A DNA stretch of 64,000 nucleotides from DATLNF01 sp035536235. Lineage in GTDB: Bacteria; Actinomycetota; Actinomycetes; BP-191. Under the pieces are notes generated by a model. The model made no database searches, was not told where the DNA came from, and was given only the letters and a program-made list of their open reading frames with translations. The position numbers and the translations under genes were made by a program. The DNA lies in assembly GCA_035536235.1 (NCBI GenBank), contig DATLOQ010000045.1, positions 1 through 64,000 of the forward strand, read 5' to 3'. Position 1 is the first letter of the stretch. Every line of letters begins with the position of its first letter. Shown in pieces: positions 8,634 to 17,641 of this stretch.

Positions 8634-10940
8634 CTAGGAGACTGGCCTGAGGGCAAGCACGGCGATCTCCCGCGGGGCCGACCAGGCCGACGCCGGACCC
8701 TCCAGCGGTATTGCGCGCACCTGCACCCGGTACCGGCCGACGGAGCTGACGTCGATGCGCAGGGAGGTGGCCGGAGTCTCGGTCGCGAGCACCCGGGCCG
8801 GTCCCAGCCGCAGCCGCCCGAGCCGGTCACGGGAGACGGTGCTGACGCGCACGTCCCAGCGCACACCCGGGGGTGTCGGCACTGGAGCCGGGTCGACCAG
8901 GCCCCACGAGATGGTGAAGGAGGCGACTCCGGTGGTCGTGAGCACCCGGCGGGGAGCGGTCACCTCGACGACCGTCGGAAGTCGGGCACTCACCTGGTGG
9001 CGTCCGTTGCCGGCCGGGCTGAACGCCACCAGCCCGAAGGCGTGCCGACCGGTGCGCCGGGCGGTGTAGACCCAGGAGCCGGACCGCGTACCCGTCGGCT
9101 CCAGTGCATCGGGGGTGTCCGCTGCGGTGGCCACCCCGCCGGTCACCGGAGGGGCCCAGACGGCGACGTCGACGTCGGAGGTGTTCTCGGCATAGGCGAA
9201 GTCGAGGACGAGCAGCTGGCCCACCTGGAGCTCGATGGTCCGCACGTAGGAGCTGGTGAGCCCGAAGACCAGGTCGACACCGACCGGTTGCCCGAGGCCC
9301 ACCGGGACGCCCTCCGGGCCGGCGGTGGGTACGACGAGTCGGAGCGAGAAAACAGCGCCGTCGTCCTCTGGCGCACCCACCGCCAGGCGCACCTCGTCGG
9401 TGGCGGTGACCTGGACGGCCCGGTAGGTCGTCAGGCCGCGCAGGAGCGTCCCGTTCCCGACCGGACGGTTCGAGAGGTCGCTGAGGCCGGTGATCTCGCC
9501 GCCGCCGGAGAGAATTTGCAGTGGCGCGGCCGCATCGGAGCCGCTCCCCGGTGCGGGGTCGAAGCGCAACGTCTCGACCCGGCGCACGCCGACATCGCGC
9601 GCGACGAAGGTGCCGTCGTCGACGAAGGCCGCCGCATAAGACGCCGTGCCCGTGGCGAGCCGGAGAGCGGTCAATGCGTCGGCCCGGCCCGATCCGCTAG
9701 CGGCAGTCGGGACGTCGATTCTGGTCGCTGCGGGCTCCGCGCTCGCCACGACCGCGGCCCGGGCGCGGTCACCGCGCACCCCCACACCCGCCAGCCCGGC
9801 GACGACCCCGGCGACCGCGGGCGCGGCGAAGCTGGTGCCGTCTACGAGCGTCGTACCCAGCGGCGCACCTAGCCCGGGATCGTCCGGGCCGCTTGGCTGG
9901 CGGTACCAGGTGCGTATCCCGGTGCCCGGTGCCAGCACGTCGACGTCTCCTCTGGTGGAGAACCCGGCGACCTGCCAGGAGCCGTCTGGACCAGGGGTGC
10001 TGGCCCCGACGCTGAGCACTGTCGGGCTGGCGGCCGGGTAGCTCGGCCGGTCACCGCCGTCGTTGCCTGCGGCCGCGACGATGACCATGTCCGGACGCAC
10101 CCGGCGGGCGTAGGAGACCGCGTCACGGAGCACCCGGCTGTCGAACGGCGTGCCGAGGCTGAGGTTGGCGACATCGGCTCCGTCGTCTGCGGCTTCCATG
10201 ATCGCGCTTGCGATCGCGGAGTCAGCGGCCCCGGCGAGGATGTCGGGGAAGACACGGTAGGAGAAGATCGTCGCTCGGGGCGCGGCGCCCACGATCCCGA
10301 CGCCGTTGTCCGCCGCCGCGGCGATGATCGCGGCGACAGCGGTGCCGTGCGAGCCGTAGCCTGGATCGTCGAGGCCGTTGACCCCGCCGGTCGCCGTGCA
10401 GGCTCCCTGGCTGCAGTTGCCCTTGTCGACCACCCGGCCTGCCAGGTCGGCGACGGGATAAACGCCGTCGTCGATCACCGCGACTCGCACTCCGGCGCCG
10501 TCGAAGCGCGGGTCCGCCGCCCGGGCCGAGTCCAAGGACAGCTCGCGCCGCTCCGCTGTCGCGGTGACTTCCTCGAGCCGGCGTACGACGAGCTCCGGCT
10601 CCGCCCAGAGGACGTCCGGCCTCCCGTGCAGCAGAGCGAGGGTGCGGTCCGGCGTCGCAGTGTCGAGGATCTCGACGCCGAGCCGGGGCATCGTGCTCCG
10701 CCGGCTTGCTCCAGCTTGCCGGTGAGCGAGCCGCCGGGTGGTCTCCCCGGTGCTGGACCGGAATCGGACCAGCACGCGTCCGGAGTGGTAGTAGGTCTCG
10801 CCGCTGGCCGCGGCCTGGCGTGCAGGCGGGGCCGCGGCGGCGCCGTGCGCGGATGCCGCCGTCGTCGGACCCAGCAGGCCGCCGGAGAGGAGCACTGCGG
10901 AGATGACGGCCGTGCGGCCGACGACGCGCGCTGAAGTCAT
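8634..10940 (-). CDS. Secreted S8 subtilisin-like serine protease (paralog B)
   Basis: The 768-residue product (from MTSARV) has a signal peptide, a prodomain (VLWAEPELVVRR) and a subtilase domain with Asp157 (AVIDDGVY), His198 (GSHGTAVAA) and Ser370 (DGTSFAAP). The C-terminal ~380 residues repeat the plan of the downstream paralog, for example the matching segments RVETLRFDPAPG here and TVDALRWDPAIG there. Two in-frame ATGs (10949, 10952) lie just upstream with no clear ribosome binding site for any. An insertion with two cysteines (GNCSQGACTATGG) follows the catalytic Asp and is absent from paralog A. The gap to paralog A is 89 bp. Confidence 0.9.
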   Translation of the reverse strand: MTSARVVGRTAVISAVLLSGGLLGPTTAASAHGAAAAPPARQAAASGETYYHSGRVLVRFRSSTGETTRRLAHRQAGASRRSTMPRLGVEILDTATPDRTLALLHGRPDVLWAEPELVVRRLEEVTATAERRELSLDSARAADPRFDGAGVRVAVIDDGVYPVADLAGRVVDKGNCSQGACTATGGVNGLDDPGYGSHGTAVAAIIAAAADNGVGIVGAAPRATIFSYRVFPDILAGAADSAIASAIMEAADDGADVANLSLGTPFDSRVLRDAVSYARRVRPDMVIVAAAGNDGGDRPSYPAASPTVLSVGASTPGPDGSWQVAGFSTRGDVDVLAPGTGIRTWYRQPSGPDDPGLGAPLGTTLVDGTSFAAPAVAGVVAGLAGVGVRGDRARAAVVASAEPAATRIDVPTAASGSGRADALTALRLATGTASYAAAFVDDGTFVARDVGVRRVETLRFDPAPGSGSDAAAPLQILSGGGEITGLSDLSNRPVGNGTLLRGLTTYRAVQVTATDEVRLAVGAPEDDGAVFSLRLVVPTAGPEGVPVGLGQPVGVDLVFGLTSSYVRTIELQVGQLLVLDFAYAENTSDVDVAVWAPPVTGGVATAADTPDALEPTGTRSGSWVYTARRTGRHAFGLVAFSPAGNGRHQVSARLPTVVEVTAPRRVLTTTGVASFTISWGLVDPAPVPTPPGVRWDVRVSTVSRDRLGRLRLGPARVLATETPATSLRIDVSSVGRYRVQVRAIPLEGPASAWSAPREIAVLALRPVS

Positions 10941-11004
10941 GGGGCCCATCATCGCCCGGCCCGGGGGTGCGGGGAGCCAGAGCACTGAAACAGTGTCGCC
11001 CCGG

Positions 11005-11448
11005 TCAGCCAGTGGCGAGTGTTGCGGCCAGTCGCTCGAGCGTCGCATCCATGGCTGCGGCGTTCTTCGCGGGGTAGCCCATCCGCTCGATGAACCACGG
11101 CGCGCGGGAGGTCGACCAGTCGAAGGTCTCCGTCACCTCGGTGCGGTGGCCCCCGGCGAGCGGGGTCAGCTCGTATCGCCACCGGTGGTGGCCGAAGTGC
11201 TGCCAGGCGATGAGCCGGTCCGGCTCGTACTCGACCACCTCGTTGGTGATGACGTACGGCACGAAGACGTGCATCCGCATGCCGAAGCGCGACCCGAGCT
11301 CGAGTCGATCAGGGGCCCGCAGCGCGTCCCGCACGCTGCCGGACCCGTCGAAGCTCGCGTGCTTGCGGGCATCGGCGAGCAGGGCGAAGACGGCGCTGGG
11401 CGGCGCATCGATGATGCGGGAGCGGGAGATGCGGCGGGACTCGGCCAT
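11005..11448 (-). CDS. SRPBCC (START-like) domain protein
   Basis: The 147-residue product has the SRPBCC / polyketide-cyclase-like lipid-binding fold: an N-terminal strand ISRSRIIDAPPSAVFALLADARKHA, central strands (RLIAWQHFGHHRWRYELTP) and a long C-terminal helix (AAAMDATLERLAATL). Such proteins bind hydrophobic ligands; the ligand here is unknown. I start at MAESRR (11448); the longer ATG at 11475 would overlap the region next to the PHO box. It is divergent from pstS. Confidence 0.8.
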   Translation of the reverse strand: MAESRRISRSRIIDAPPSAVFALLADARKHASFDGSGSVRDALRAPDRLELGSRFGMRMHVFVPYVITNEVVEYEPDRLIAWQHFGHHRWRYELTPLAGGHRTEVTETFDWSTSRAPWFIERMGYPAKNAAAMDATLERLAATLATG

Positions 11449-11477
11449 AGCCCCGACTGTACCCAGCGCCGCCAACT

Positions 11478-11510
11478 GCTCACCCGGGGTTCACCTTCCG
11501 TTCACCCAGG
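11478..11510 (+). promoter_or_regulatory. PHO box: three 11-bp direct repeats upstream of pstS
   Basis: Three contiguous 11-bp units are in perfect register: GCTCACCCGGG, GTTCACCTTCC and GTTCACCCAGG. This matches the PhoP operator of streptomycetes, where the core GTTCACC is repeated every 11 bp. It lies 87 bp before the pstS start and 30 bp from the divergent SRPBCC gene, so PhoP binding could influence both. Confidence 0.85.
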
Positions 11511-11596
11511 ACACCCACGACGGAGAAGCGGCCCTCTTACGGTGCAGGCAGTCGCGTGGGGACTCGCCCTGCGGACGAATCAGGAGGATGTCCTAC

Positions 11597-12571
11597 ATGC
11601 TCTCTCGCCAGCGTGGACTGCGGCGCTCTGCTGCGGTTGTACTGGGTCTGACGATCGCCATCAGCGGCTGCAGCAGTGACGCCGAGCCGAACAGCGTCGA
11701 CACCGGTTCGTCGTCCACGGGCGCGGGCTCCGTGGCCGAGCTCGCCGGCACAATCAGCGGCGACGGGTCGTCCACGGTATTCCCGATCATGGAGGCAGTA
11801 GCCGAGGACTTCGGCGGCGCCAACCCCGACGTGAAGATCCAGGTGGGCGAGTCCGGCACCGGCGGCGGCTTCGAGAAGTTCTGCGCCGGCGAGACCGACT
11901 TCTCCAACGCCTCGCGGGCGATCAAGGACGAGGAGAAGGCCGCGTGTGAGGCCAAGGGAGTCGCCTTCACCGAGTTCAAGATCGCCTCGGACGGCCTCGC
12001 GGTGGTGAGCAACAAGGACCTCAAGGTCGACTGCCTGACCGTGGACGAGCTGAAGAAGACCTTTCTCGCCGGCAGCACGGTGAAGAAGTTCAGTGACATC
12101 AAGGCCGACCTGCCGTCCACCGAGGTTAAGCTCTTCACCCCGGGAGCCGACTCGGGCACCTACGACTTCTTCCTCGAGGAGATCCTCGGCAAGGAAGGGA
12201 AGTTCCGAGCGGACGGCGTCACCACCTCCGAGGACGACAACGTGCTCGTCACCGGCATCGACGGTTCGAAGGGCGGCCTCGGCTTCTTCGGCTTCTCCTA
12301 CTACACGGAGAACAAGGACAAGCTCAACCTGGTCGGCGTCGACGGTGGCAAGGGCTGCGTGGAGCCGTCCACCGAGACGGTGCTCGACGGCTCCTACGAC
12401 CCGTTGTCGCGGCCGCTGTTCATCTACGTCAAGAACGACTCGCTGGCCCGACCGGAGGTCAAGGCGATGATGCGCTTCGTGCTGACCGACGGCCGCGAGC
12501 TCATCGATGAGGTCGGCTATGTTCAGCTTCCCGACGCTGACTACCAGACTGCGCTCGCCAAGCTCACCTAG
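11597..12571 (+). CDS. pstS: Phosphate ABC transporter substrate-binding lipoprotein
   Basis: The 324-residue PstS binds phosphate outside the membrane and passes it to PstCA. The signal peptide ends in a lipobox (ISGCSS). Phosphate-binding motifs are clear: GDGSSTVFPIMEAVAEDF, GTGGGFEKFC and TPGADSGTYDFF. I choose ATG 11597 (MLSRQRG) because AGGAGG at 11582-11587 sits nine bases away; ATG 11588 would have no spacing. It leads the pstSCAB-phoU operon and is preceded by a PHO box at 11478-11510. Confidence 0.96.
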   Translation: MLSRQRGLRRSAAVVLGLTIAISGCSSDAEPNSVDTGSSSTGAGSVAELAGTISGDGSSTVFPIMEAVAEDFGGANPDVKIQVGESGTGGGFEKFCAGETDFSNASRAIKDEEKAACEAKGVAFTEFKIASDGLAVVSNKDLKVDCLTVDELKKTFLAGSTVKKFSDIKADLPSTEVKLFTPGADSGTYDFFLEEILGKEGKFRADGVTTSEDDNVLVTGIDGSKGGLGFFGFSYYTENKDKLNLVGVDGGKGCVEPSTETVLDGSYDPLSRPLFIYVKNDSLARPEVKAMMRFVLTDGRELIDEVGYVQLPDADYQTALAKLT

Positions 12572-12642
12572 ACCCCGGCAGAGTGCACCAACTCGGCCGC
12601 ATCTCGTGCCACGGAGAGGCTTGACCCGTTGACGAGCACGTC

Positions 12643-13593
12643 ATGACGACTCTGGGTACGACGACCCGGTCGGCCGGGGGACAGCGACAGCCGCTGAACC
12701 TCCGCCGCCGGGTCCGCCCTACGGAGCGCATCATCGAGTCGGTGCTGCTGCTCTGCGGCCTGATCTCGATCGCCACCACGGTGGCGATCGTCTACACGCT
12801 GGTCAGCAACGGCCTCGACTTCTTCCGCGACTTCAGCGCGGTGGACTTCTTCACCGGCACGGTGTGGCAGCCCAAGGGCGCTCCGCAGCTGTTCGGGGTG
12901 CTCGCACTTCTGGGCGGAACCCTGCTCGTGTCCGCGGTGGCCCTAGCTGTCGCGCTGCCGCTGGGCCTGGGCGCGGCGACGTACCTCAGCGAGTACGCCC
13001 GACCGGGGTCCCGGCGCATCCTCAAGCCCGTCCTGGAGCTCCTCGCCGGGGTGCCCACGGTGGTCTACGGCTACTTCGCCCTGCGCACCGTGACGCCCCT
13101 GCTCCAGTCGGTACTCGGTGACGAGCAAGTGAGCATCTTCAACGCGCTCTCCGCCGGCCTGGTCATGGGCATCATGATCATCCCGACTATCGCGAGCCTG
13201 TCCGAGGATGCGATGAGCGCCGTCCCGCAGTCGCTGCGCGAAGGCGCTTTCGGCCTTGGCTGCGGGCGTCGTCGAGTAGCCACCCGGGTGGTCATTCCGG
13301 CCGCGCTGTCCGGCATCGCGGCGAGCGTCATCCTCGGCATCAGCCGGGCGGTGGGCGAGACGATGATCGTCGCGGTGGCCGCCGGGTCCACCCCCAACCT
13401 GACGTTCGACGTCCGCGAGAGCATCCAGACGATGACCGGCTACATCGCGCAGGTCTCCCTGGGTGACTCCCAGCAGGGCACCGTCGACTACCAGTCGATC
13501 TTCGCGGTGGGCCTGACGTTGTTCGCCATGACCCTGCTGCTCAACCTGCTCAGCCAGCGCTTCGTCACCCGTTTCCGGCAGGTCTACCAGTGA
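12643..13593 (+). CDS. pstC: Phosphate ABC transporter permease PstC
   Basis: The 316-residue protein has six hydrophobic segments and the permease coupling loop GAFGLGCGRRRVATRVVIPAA (the EAA-like motif that contacts PstB). PTVVYGYFAL and SRAVGETMIVAVAAG are typical of PstC. It forms the membrane channel with PstA. pstA starts inside its last codons (4-bp GTGA overlap), so the two are translationally coupled. Confidence 0.96.
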   Translation: MTTLGTTTRSAGGQRQPLNLRRRVRPTERIIESVLLLCGLISIATTVAIVYTLVSNGLDFFRDFSAVDFFTGTVWQPKGAPQLFGVLALLGGTLLVSAVALAVALPLGLGAATYLSEYARPGSRRILKPVLELLAGVPTVVYGYFALRTVTPLLQSVLGDEQVSIFNALSAGLVMGIMIIPTIASLSEDAMSAVPQSLREGAFGLGCGRRRVATRVVIPAALSGIAASVILGISRAVGETMIVAVAAGSTPNLTFDVRESIQTMTGYIAQVSLGDSQQGTVDYQSIFAVGLTLFAMTLLLNLLSQRFVTRFRQVYQ

Positions 13594-14483
13594 CCACAGT
13601 GCTGGAGCGGGAGCAGCGGCCGCTGACATCAACCAAGGCCAACCGGTCGCGGCGGCTGGGTGAGCTGTCGTTCCAGGGGCTGCTGCTCGGCTGCACCGGC
13701 GTCGGACTGATCGTGCTGGGCATCCTGCTCTACACGGTCTTCAACAAGGGCGGCTCCCGGCTCTCCGTCGACTTCCTGACGTCGTTCCCCTCGCGACGTC
13801 CGGCCAGCGCCGGCGTCAAGGCGGCGATCTACGGCAGCGTGTGGCTGATCGGGCTGACCACGCTGATCGCCGTGCCGATCAGCGTGGGCGCGGCGATCTA
13901 CCTCGAGGAGATGGCGCCGCGCAACCGCTTCACCCGACTGATCGAGGTCAACATCTCGAACCTCGCCGGCGTGCCCTCGATCATCTACGGCATCCTGGCC
14001 CTCGGGGTGGTCGCTCGTGGCCTGGGCCTGGGCTTCTCGCTCTGGACCGGGTCGATCGCCCTGTCGCTCCTGGCTTTTCCCGTCATCGTCATCGCCGCCC
14101 GCGAGTCGATTCGGGCCGTCCCGCCGTCCATCCGGCAGGGCGCTTACGCCCTCGGCGCGACCCGCTGGCAGGTGACCAAGCGAGCGGTGATACCGCCCGC
14201 GCGGGGCGGCATCCTCACCGGCTGCATCCTCGCGCTCTCCCGAGCGCTCGGCGAGGCTGCGCCGCTGCTGCTGCTCGGCGCCCTGGTTTTCAGCGCCAGC
14301 GTGCCCAACGACCCGAGCGACCGCTACACCGCCCTGCCCCTGCAGATCTTCAACTGGATCAACCGACCGCAGCCAGGCTTCCAGATCACGGCTGCCGCCG
14401 GGATCATCGTGCTGCTCGGTGTGCTCTTCACCATCAACGGCGTAGCCATCGCGTTGCGTCGCCGCGGCCCGCAGACGTGGTGA
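13590..14483 (+). CDS. pstA: Phosphate ABC transporter permease PstA
   Basis: The 297-residue protein has six membrane segments, the coupling loop GAYALGATRWQVTKRAVIPPA and the PstA signature VPSIIYGILALGV. It pairs with PstC. The start is GTG 13590 overlapping the pstC stop. pstB follows after 47 bp. Confidence 0.96.
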   Translation: MTTVLEREQRPLTSTKANRSRRLGELSFQGLLLGCTGVGLIVLGILLYTVFNKGGSRLSVDFLTSFPSRRPASAGVKAAIYGSVWLIGLTTLIAVPISVGAAIYLEEMAPRNRFTRLIEVNISNLAGVPSIIYGILALGVVARGLGLGFSLWTGSIALSLLAFPVIVIAARESIRAVPPSIRQGAYALGATRWQVTKRAVIPPARGGILTGCILALSRALGEAAPLLLLGALVFSASVPNDPSDRYTALPLQIFNWINRPQPGFQITAAAGIIVLLGVLFTINGVAIALRRRGPQTW

Positions 14484-14530
14484 GCGCCCGTCGGCGTACC
14501 ACCTCCCCGACCCCCACCGCGAGGCAGTCT

Positions 14531-15421
<891 letters not shown>

Positions 15422-15435
15422 GACCTGCTGAGCCC

Positions 15436-16098
15436 ATGCCGCGACTGAGCTTCCACCGCCGCATCACCGAGTCCCTCGCTGAGATCGTCGACATGATCGG
15501 GCTGGTCTCCACCGCCGTGGCCCAGGTCACCGAGGCACTGCTAAGCGCCGACGTCCGGCTCGCAGAGAAGGTGATCTCCCAAGATGACGCGATTGACGAC
15601 GTCTACCGGCGCCTCGAGCTCGGCATCCACGAGATGTTCGCCCGTCAGGCTCCCGTGGCGGGCGACCTGCGCGCGCTGATGGCGACGATCCGGATGATCG
15701 GCGACCTCGAGCGCTCGGGCGATCTCGCGCTCAACATTGCCACGACGGTGCGACGCGCCTACCCGCTGCACCTGACCCCCGAGGTGGCCGGGATCGTCCG
15801 TGAGATGGGCGACCAGGCCGCTCTCCTCCTGCAGGGCGCGGCCGACGCCGTCCGCGACCTCGAGCCTGAGGCCGGCGAGCGCCTGGATCTGATGGACGAC
15901 GCGATGGACACGCTCTGTCGGGAGATGTTCGCCCACTTCGCCCACCAGGGCGCGGCGGCGGACGACGTGCCGCTGGCCATGCACATGGCGCTGATCACCC
16001 GCTATTACGAGCGCATCGCGGACCACGCCGTCTCGGTCGCCGAGCGGGTCGAGTGGCTGGTCACCGGCACCGCCCACGAGTCGCACGTCGGGCTCTAG
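15436..16098 (+). CDS. phoU: Phosphate transport system regulator PhoU
   Basis: The 220-residue protein is all-helical, made of two PhoU repeats. Metal-binding motifs of the family are visible: SQDDAIDD / GDLERSGDLALNIA in the first half and LMDDAMDT / YYERIADHAVSVAER in the second. PhoU links Pst to the sensor kinase and represses the Pho response when phosphate is plentiful. It lies 14 bp behind pstB and is the last gene of the operon. The convergent PHP gene ends 5 bp away, leaving no room for a terminator. No phoR/phoP pair is in the window. Confidence 0.95.
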   Translation: MPRLSFHRRITESLAEIVDMIGLVSTAVAQVTEALLSADVRLAEKVISQDDAIDDVYRRLELGIHEMFARQAPVAGDLRALMATIRMIGDLERSGDLALNIATTVRRAYPLHLTPEVAGIVREMGDQAALLLQGAADAVRDLEPEAGERLDLMDDAMDTLCREMFAHFAHQGAAADDVPLAMHMALITRYYERIADHAVSVAERVEWLVTGTAHESHVGL

Positions 16099-16103
16099 CA
16101 GAG

Positions 16104-17492
16104 CTACGGCGCGAGGAAGAACGGCGCGGCGTAGGCGATGGCGTTGCCCGCCGCTGAGTACGCCGTCGGCGCACGCGCGTCAGCCTTCTCTGCCGGATCC
16201 GTGAGGCGGAGCACGACCCAGCGACCGTTGGCGATGTCGACGGGAGCGCTGAATGAGACCAGCTCGCCGCTCGCCGGAACCTTGATGCGCTGGGTGTGCA
16301 CGACCGTCGGCAGCGGCGATCCGGTCATCAGCACCTGAACCTCGACGCGCTTGCCGACCATCGATCGGCCGCGATCCACGTCGACGCTGAAGCGCATCGC
16401 GCCCTTGGTGTGCCGGACGAGTGAGCCCATCTGCTTGCCGTTCGCCGCTGCACCGAAGCGCAGACCTCGCAGCCGGGTCGAGTAGAAGCGCCGCGCCGTC
16501 ATCGCCTCGCGCACGCCGGCTCGCGTGAGCTCGCGGACGTAGAGGCCGGCCCGCCCTTTGCCATCCGGGTAACCCCAGTCCGAGCCGTGCTCGTCGGTGA
16601 CGCCGATCAGCCCCACTCGCCAGCCGGCGTCGAGGCACTCGACGATGGGGGAGCGCGCGCCCGCATCGGTGCCTTCGAAGAGGAAGTCCTCGCCGCGGTT
16701 GAAGACCTCCATGCTGACGATGCGGTCAACTAGGCGCGCGTCGTACGCGAAGTAGCTGAAGCGCCCTGGCTCGCGGCCGGGGTGGTTGAAGCCGGCGATG
16801 CCGTCACGACCCCCCGAGATCAGTGCGCCAGCCATGGAGGGGGCGGCGGGTGGCCGGTCGAGCCAGTCGTAGAACGGCCGCATCCCGGCACCGCGCGTGG
16901 GGATGGCGCGCACGGCGGCGTCGACGGCCGGGCTGATGGCCGGGCCGAGACCGGGCACGTCGTGGAGATACTGCGCCAGCCCCTCGCCGGTCGTGTTGCC
17001 CACAGTTGACAGCGGGTCCACCCAGTCCTGCGAGAACCACACGTTGACGTGGCCGAGCGTCGGACTCGACCACTCGAAACCGCGGATCGCGGCGAAGGAG
17101 TGGTCCCGGTTCGCCTCCTCGGCGAGACGCTCGGTGGCGGCCCACCGCGGCTCGGTGATGCCCTCCGCGCCATCGCAGGCACCGCCACTGCACGGCCCGT
17201 CCAGTCCGCCGAGCACCTTGCCTACAGTGGAGTGGTCGGTGAGCGCCGCGACGTCGAGACCGGCCGCTCGCATCGAGGCGAACGCCTTCGCCGGGTCGCC
17301 GGCGCCATCGCTGAAGAGCGTGTGGTTGTGCAGGTCCGCGTGCACCAGCCGGGTGCCGGGGAAGAGCCGGCTCCGGCGCGACGTGGAGAACTCTTCACGC
17401 GGCCCGAGGGGACCGGCGAGGGCGGGGCGGGCGAGCAGCAGGGCTCCCGACGCGGCGCCGGCTTTGAGGACGGTACGGCGGGAGATGGTCAT
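16104..17492 (-). CDS. Tat-exported PHP-domain phosphoesterase-like protein
   Basis: The 462-residue protein begins MTISRRTVLKAGAASGALL, a twin-arginine signal (SRRTVLK) followed by a hydrophobic stretch and an AxA cleavage site. The body carries PHP-family metal motifs: HADLHNHTLFSDGAGD near the start, ALTDHS, and a later region with GFNHPG and GVTDEHGSD. The family hydrolyses phosphoesters with two or three metal ions. The substrate is unknown. I start at 17492 because upstream in-frame sequence is Arg-rich and runs into the divergent promoter. Its position beside phoU and opposite a PhoX-type gene suggests a role in phosphate scavenging (inference). Confidence 0.82.
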   Translation of the reverse strand: MTISRRTVLKAGAASGALLLARPALAGPLGPREEFSTSRRSRLFPGTRLVHADLHNHTLFSDGAGDPAKAFASMRAAGLDVAALTDHSTVGKVLGGLDGPCSGGACDGAEGITEPRWAATERLAEEANRDHSFAAIRGFEWSSPTLGHVNVWFSQDWVDPLSTVGNTTGEGLAQYLHDVPGLGPAISPAVDAAVRAIPTRGAGMRPFYDWLDRPPAAPSMAGALISGGRDGIAGFNHPGREPGRFSYFAYDARLVDRIVSMEVFNRGEDFLFEGTDAGARSPIVECLDAGWRVGLIGVTDEHGSDWGYPDGKGRAGLYVRELTRAGVREAMTARRFYSTRLRGLRFGAAANGKQMGSLVRHTKGAMRFSVDVDRGRSMVGKRVEVQVLMTGSPLPTVVHTQRIKVPASGELVSFSAPVDIANGRWVVLRLTDPAEKADARAPTAYSAAGNAIAYAAPFFLAP

Positions 17493-17542
17493 GTCGATCA
17501 GGTTCGACTCGGTCCGCCGCCGGCCCTGCCGTCGGGAGAGAT

Positions 17543-17575
17543 GTTCACCTGCTTGTGCACTTCCCGTCACACGAT
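17543..17575. promoter_or_regulatory. Degenerate PHO-box-like repeats between PHP and PhoX genes
   Basis: GTTCAC (17543), GTGCAC (17555) and CGTCAC (17565) follow each other in the 149-bp divergent intergenic region. The first and third are spaced by exactly two 11-bp turns (TCAC to TCAC, 22 bp); the middle one is shifted by one base. This is weaker than the pstS box but well placed to control both divergent genes. Confidence 0.5.
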
Positions 17576-17641
17576 CCGCCCGGTGTCGACGCGTCGCCGC
17601 ACTGGACTGAGGGCGTCCCGACACACCACTCAGGAGGCACG

